This document shows, piece by piece, positions 24,730 through 27,911 of a stretch of 27,911 nt of DNA. Below the pieces are notes generated by a model, which saw only the letters and a program-made list of their open reading frames with translations, had not been told where the DNA came from and searched no databases. Made by a program: the position numbers and the translations under genes. Every line of letters starts with the position of its first letter. Position 1 is the first letter of the stretch. Source of the stretch: an uncultured Oscillospiraceae bacterium (GTDB lineage Bacteria > Bacillota > Clostridia > Oscillospirales > Acutalibacteraceae); the NCBI GenBank assembly GCA_900552285.1, contig URYV01000005.1, positions 1-27,911 on the forward strand. The letters are read 5' to 3'.

Positions 24730-25242
24730 TCAAAGACCCACCGCGCGCTGTAAAATCATAAGTGCGTCGGTCACGGTTATACTGCCGTCCTTATCTGCAT
24801 CGGCGGCAGCAAAGCCTCTGTCGTCAAGCTCGATTTTCTTCACCGAATTCTGAAGGGCAAGAAGGGCGTCGTCCACGCCGATTTCGCCGTTCGCGCTCAC
24901 GTCAAACGGCTTATAGACCACCACGGTGCAGCTTGCCGACGCAGAACCCAACGTTTCGTTTCTGGTCGCGGTGACCTCGGCAATGCCTTGGGAAGTCCCC
25001 GTCACCTTCGCGGTGTATCCGACGATCCCGTCATATTTTTTCGTGCCGCCCGAAAGGGTGATTTCCGCAACGCCCTCGGGGGTACGTTTCCATTTTTTGT
25101 CAGTGGGCTGGGCATAGGGATTTTCGGCTCTTGCGACGCGGACCGACAGTATACCGTTGGTTTTCGCCAGTTTATCGGCCGCCGCAATCAGAAATTCGAT
25201 TTCCTCCGACTCGAATTTTCCGAAATATTTTACCCGTTGCCT
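24730..25242 (-). pseudogene. 5'-truncated gene remnant: Ig-like domain plus type I dockerin
   Basis: An open frame of 170 codons with an intact 3' end runs from just after a TAA at 25243-25245 to the stop at 24730. It contains no ATG, GTG or TTG upstream of a GTG at 25005, which falls inside the Ig-like domain. Read through, it encodes a beta-rich Ig-like stretch (PEGVAEITLSGGTKKYDG, then GIAEVTATRNETLGSAS) and a dockerin. The second F-hand is good (DADKDGSITVTD), but the first is degenerate (DVSANGEIGVDD, lacking an Asp). There is no signal peptide and no room for one: the -35 of the divergent operon begins where the frame begins. It is most simply the 3' end of a lost dockerin enzyme gene. 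Translation from the internal GTG would give only a partial module. Confidence 0.72.
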
Positions 25243-25265
25243 TTAAGAGGTTTTTGTGTTAAAAT
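25237..25265 (+). promoter_or_regulatory. Promoter of the DUF6062-rdgB-yhbY-mtaB operon
   Basis: The -35 TTGCCT (25237-25242) and -10 TAAAAT (25260-25265) are spaced by 17 bp. The -10 ends 19 bp before the ATG, with GAGGTGA as ribosome binding site between, so the leader is very short. Confidence 0.65.
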
Positions 25266-25284
25266 TATATATTGAGGTGATATT

Positions 25285-25947
25285 ATGAGATCGGATATTT
25301 GCTCCATTCCGGTGGAGGAGGTTTTCGAGCCCAAAGAGGGCTGTCCCGTATGCCGCATGAGAAATATGCTTGAAAACCGCATGGCCGAATACATAACCGG
25401 CGCCGCAATGATGGAGCCGGAGGTCAGAAAGGTCACAAACGAAAAGGGCTTTTGCCTTCGCCACTATAAAATGATTCTTTCCCGCAAAAACCGCCTTTCG
25501 GTGGCGCTTATGCTGGAAAGCCATTTAAAGGAAATGGAAAAGAAGATAAAATCTCCCGTCGCAAAAGCCGAGACCTCCCGCTGCTTTGTGTGCGACGAGG
25601 TGGAGAGAAACATGACCGCCCTCATTTCCAACACCTTAAAGAAATATGAAAGCGACATGGAATTCCGCCACCTTTTCGAAAAGCAGGAAACCCTGTGTCT
25701 GCCGCATTTTTACGAGCTTTGCTCGGCGGCCGACAAAAAAATGGGACGTCGGTTCAGAGGAGAATTCAAAAGCGCCGCAAAGGAGCTGACCCTGCGCTCG
25801 ATTGAGTCTCTGCACGGCGACGTCAAGCATTTTTGCGATATGTTCGACTATCGCAACAACGGCGAAAATGCCGATTGGGGAAATTCAAGAGATTCGCTGG
25901 AGCGGGCGGTTTTATTCCTCACATCCTATGACCCGGAGGAACGTTAG
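25285..25947 (+). CDS. DUF6062 family protein with duplicated Cys/His metal-site layout
   Basis: The 220-residue cytoplasmic protein matches DUF6062, a Firmicutes family of unknown function. It shows a clear internal duplication of possible zinc ligands. Cys20-x2-Cys23 is followed after 33 residues by Cys57-x2-His60 (GCPVC, then FCLRHY). Cys100-x2-Cys103 is followed after 34 residues by Cys138-x2-His141 (RCFVC, then LCLPHFY). The rest is helical and charged, and the C terminus (about 190-220) is polar. There is no signal peptide or membrane helix. It is the first gene of an operon with rdgB (two-base gap), yhbY and mtaB, which points to a housekeeping role near RNA or nucleotide metabolism, but nothing more specific can be said. 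Confidence 0.88.
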   Translation: MRSDICSIPVEEVFEPKEGCPVCRMRNMLENRMAEYITGAAMMEPEVRKVTNEKGFCLRHYKMILSRKNRLSVALMLESHLKEMEKKIKSPVAKAETSRCFVCDEVERNMTALISNTLKKYESDMEFRHLFEKQETLCLPHFYELCSAADKKMGRRFRGEFKSAAKELTLRSIESLHGDVKHFCDMFDYRNNGENADWGNSRDSLERAVLFLTSYDPEER

Positions 25948-25949
25948 AA

Positions 25950-26552
25950 ATGAAATTTGTTATCGCAACGGGCAACGCCCACAAGGTCGAGGAATTTTCA
26001 AGAATGCTTAAATTCCTTGATTTTTCGGCCGTTTCGGCAAAGGAACTCGGAATTGACATGGACAAAGCCGTGGAAAACGGCGACACCTTTGAGCAAAACG
26101 CGCTTATAAAGGCGAAATATGCCTGTGAAAAATCGGGGCTTGCCGCCTTTGCCGACGATTCGGGGCTGTGCGTAGACGCTCTTGACGGCAGACCGGGAAT
26201 ATATTCGGCAAGATATGCAAAAACCGACGCCCTTCGCATAGAAAAGCTGCTTTGCGAGCTTGAAGGGGTCGAAAAGGAAAAAAGAGGGGCAAAATTCGTG
26301 TCGGCCATCGCCTGCGTTTTTCCCGACGGCACAAGCTTTACCGTCAGAGGCGAAACCGAAGGGCAAATCGATTTTTCGCCCAAAGGCAGCGGCGGATTCG
26401 GCTATGACCCGATATTTTTATATGAAGGCAAAAGCTTCGGCGAAATGACGGGAGAGCAAAAGGACGCCGTCAGCCACCGCGGCAGAGCCCTTGAAAAATG
26501 CCTTACAGAACTTAAAAAATATATTAAGGAAGAAAAATATGCTGACAAGTAA
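25950..26552 (+). CDS. rdgB: XTP/dITP diphosphatase (non-canonical purine NTP pyrophosphatase)
   Basis: The 200-residue HAM1/RdgB enzyme hydrolyses dITP, XTP and ITP to the monophosphate and pyrophosphate, keeping deaminated purines out of DNA and RNA. Visible motifs are the N-terminal IATGNAHKVEEF (5-16), FADDSGLCVDALDG with the metal-binding acidic residues (about 68-81), PGIYSARYA, the GSGGFGYDPIF loop (about 148-158), and SHRGRAL near the C terminus (about 174-180). Length is normal. The ATG lies two bases after the DUF6062 stop, with GGAGG inside the end of that gene, and the stop overlaps the start of yhbY by 14 bp, so expression is coupled. Confidence 0.97.
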   Translation: MKFVIATGNAHKVEEFSRMLKFLDFSAVSAKELGIDMDKAVENGDTFEQNALIKAKYACEKSGLAAFADDSGLCVDALDGRPGIYSARYAKTDALRIEKLLCELEGVEKEKRGAKFVSAIACVFPDGTSFTVRGETEGQIDFSPKGSGGFGYDPIFLYEGKSFGEMTGEQKDAVSHRGRALEKCLTELKKYIKEEKYADK

Positions 26553-26847
26553 ACAAAGAGCCGCCCTCCGCGGCATTGCAAACAAATATGAAACCATTTT
26601 CCAAATCGGCCACGGCGGCATTACCGACCAAACAATCAAGCAGGCCGACGAGGCCTTAAAGGCGAGAGAAATGATAAAAATGAGGGTGCTTGAGTCCTCC
26701 CCCGTCACGGCGAGAGAGGCGGCCGACCGCCTTGCCGAGGCCACCCGCTCCGACGTGGTTCAGGTCATCGGCTCGAGATTTATCCTTTTCCGTCCCGACG
26801 AGAAGGAACCGAAGCTGCTTTCGGCAAAGGAGCTTAAAAGAAAATGA
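26539..26847 (+). CDS. yhbY: YhbY family RNA-binding protein (CRM domain)
   Basis: The 102-residue protein is a single CRM domain, an RNA-binding fold associated with assembly of the large ribosomal subunit. It begins MLTSKQRAALRGIANKYE, has the conserved loop IGHGGIT (about 22-28), then the RVLESSP strand and a C-terminal VVQVIGSRFILFRP strand, as in the family. A longer in-frame start at 26491 would lie deep inside rdgB; ATG 26539, with AAGGAA seven bases upstream, fits the family N terminus. It overlaps rdgB by 14 bp, and its stop shares bases with the mtaB ATG (ATGA). Confidence 0.95.
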   Translation: MLTSKQRAALRGIANKYETIFQIGHGGITDQTIKQADEALKAREMIKMRVLESSPVTAREAADRLAEATRSDVVQVIGSRFILFRPDEKEPKLLSAKELKRK

Positions 26848-27911
26848 CGGTTCTTTTTAAAACCCTCGGGTGCAAGGTGAATCGGTATGACACCGAGACG
26901 CTGCGGGAGCTTTTCAAAAAAAGCGGCGTTGAAAGCGCGAAAGAGGGAGACATTCCCGACATAATAGTGATCAACTCCTGCACCGTCACCGCCGAAAGCG
27001 ACCGAAAGACCCGCCAGACTCTTCACAAAATGCGGCGTGAGTTCCCCGCGGCCGTCATTGCCGTCACAGGCTGTATGCCCCAGGCGCGGCCCGAAAAGGC
27101 CAAGGATCTCGACAGCGCCGACATCGTCATCGGCAATGCCCTTAACACCGAGCTTCCCTCTCTTGTTGAGGAATTTATCGGGAAAAGGGACCGTCTTGTG
27201 GCCGCAAAGCCCCACGAGCTGCACGAGAAGATTTCTCCCCTTTCCTCCCACAGCTTTGAGGGACGGACGAGAGCCTTTGTAAAAATCGAGGACGGCTGCA
27301 ACAGATTTTGCAGCTATTGCATTATTCCCTACGCAAGGGGCAGGGTGCGTTCCAAATCTCCCGAGCGCATAACCGAGGAGCTGAAAGGCCTTGCCGCCGC
27401 GGGATATAAAGAGGCGGTCATTGCCGGCATAAATCTCTCGGCATACGGCAGCGACATCGGCCTTTTGCTGCCCGACGGGATAAAAGCCGCCGACGTGGAC
27501 GGCATAGAACGGCTGCGGCTCGGTTCCCTCGAGCCCGATCAGCTGGACGAAACCGTTTTGGACGGGCTTTGCAAAATCGATAAACTCTGCGGGCAATTTC
27601 ACCTTTCCCTCCAGTCGGGAAGCGACGGCGTCCTTTCCCGCATGAACCGCAAATACGATACCTCTCTTTACAGAGAGATAATAAAAAATCTCAGAGAGCG
27701 GTTTGAAAACTGCTCCATAACAACCGATATTATGACCGGATTTCCCGGCGAAACCGAGGAGGAATTTCAAGAAACCCTGGATTTTGTCAAGGAAATCGGA
27801 TTTGCCAAGGTGCACATTTTCTGCTATTCTAAAAGAGAGGGCACCCCGGCGGCGAAAATGGAGAACCAGGTTCCCGAGCACATAAAATCGGAGCGCAGCA
27901 AACGGCTTTCC
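26844..27911 (+). CDS. mtaB: tRNA t6A37 methylthiotransferase MtaB, 3' end beyond the window
   Basis: The 356 visible codons encode most of a radical SAM methylthiotransferase. MtaB converts t6A37 to ms2t6A37 in tRNAs that read ANN codons. The N-terminal UPF0004 domain carries the cysteines for the auxiliary cluster: LGCKVN (Cys10), NSCTV (Cys46) and TGCMP (Cys79). The radical SAM cluster motif is CNRFCSYC (C-x3-C-x2-C), followed by IIPYARGR. Later stretches FHLSLQSGS and TDIMTGFPGE are typical of the core. GCKVN together with SCTVT favours MtaB over MiaB or RimO. The frame is open to the window edge, so the TRAM domain is not seen. The ATG overlaps the yhbY stop. Confidence 0.95.
   Translation, partial: MTVLFKTLGCKVNRYDTETLRELFKKSGVESAKEGDIPDIIVINSCTVTAESDRKTRQTLHKMRREFPAAVIAVTGCMPQARPEKAKDLDSADIVIGNALNTELPSLVEEFIGKRDRLVAAKPHELHEKISPLSSHSFEGRTRAFVKIEDGCNRFCSYCIIPYARGRVRSKSPERITEELKGLAAAGYKEAVIAGINLSAYGSDIGLLLPDGIKAADVDGIERLRLGSLEPDQLDETVLDGLCKIDKLCGQFHLSLQSGSDGVLSRMNRKYDTSLYREIIKNLRERFENCSITTDIMTGFPGETEEEFQETLDFVKEIGFAKVHIFCYSKREGTPAAKMENQVPEHIKSERSKRLS

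Overview
The window (27.9 kb, roughly half G+C) looks like chromosome of an anaerobic Gram-positive gut bacterium of the Clostridia, most likely the Oscillospiraceae/Ruminococcus side. The evidence is the strong GGAGG ribosome binding sites, consensus sigma-A promoters, type I dockerin modules on secreted enzymes, a NifS/NifU pair, a DUF6062 protein, MtaB, and a PolA that lacks proofreading residues. This placement is inferred from gene content. No phage, transposase, CRISPR array, rRNA or tRNA gene was seen.

Layout. 1-4239: a dispersed-repeat-like end, then a minus-strand operon of a MarR regulator and two half-size ABC exporters forming an asymmetric heterodimer. 4429-6231: a secreted SGNH/sialate O-acetylesterase-type enzyme with a C-terminal dockerin. 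6232-6616: a gap holding a strong hairpin and an orphan minus-strand promoter (possible small RNA). 6617-8403: ornithine carbamoyltransferase behind a doubly anchored lipoprotein, divergent from a transaldolase-family aldolase (8535-9221). 9326-12787: mfd. 12845-16664: polA followed by an intracellular GH125 alpha-mannosidase, minus strand. 16824-18480: nifS-nifU behind a roughly 200-nt structured leader. 18896-20323: an unrecognised four-helix membrane protein. 20405-25242: a second dockerin region with a 1244-residue GH36 alpha-galactosidase, a tiny Cys/Asp-rich membrane protein, and a 5'-truncated dockerin gene remnant. 25285-27911: a DUF6062 - RdgB - YhbY - MtaB operon, whose last gene runs off the window.

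How the genes work together. The two intact dockerin enzymes and the remnant share near-identical F-hand recognition residues, so they probably docked onto the same, unseen, cohesin scaffold. Esterase and alpha-galactosidase would deglycosylate or deacetylate polysaccharide or glycoprotein outside the cell, and the cytoplasmic GH125 would trim imported alpha-mannosides. That link is inference. The remaining genes are housekeeping: DNA repair, Fe-S assembly, tRNA modification, nucleotide-pool cleaning and ribosome assembly. Several starts were moved from the longest open frame to an internal ATG with a well-placed ribosome binding site (esterase, GH125, PolA, NifU, YhbY).

No clearly new multi-gene system is visible. 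The best leads are the Cys/Asp-rich membrane miniprotein, the duplicated C-x2-C/C-x2-H layout of the DUF6062 protein, the orphan promoter plus hairpin at 6361-6546, the nifS leader, and the tandem operator in front of marR.
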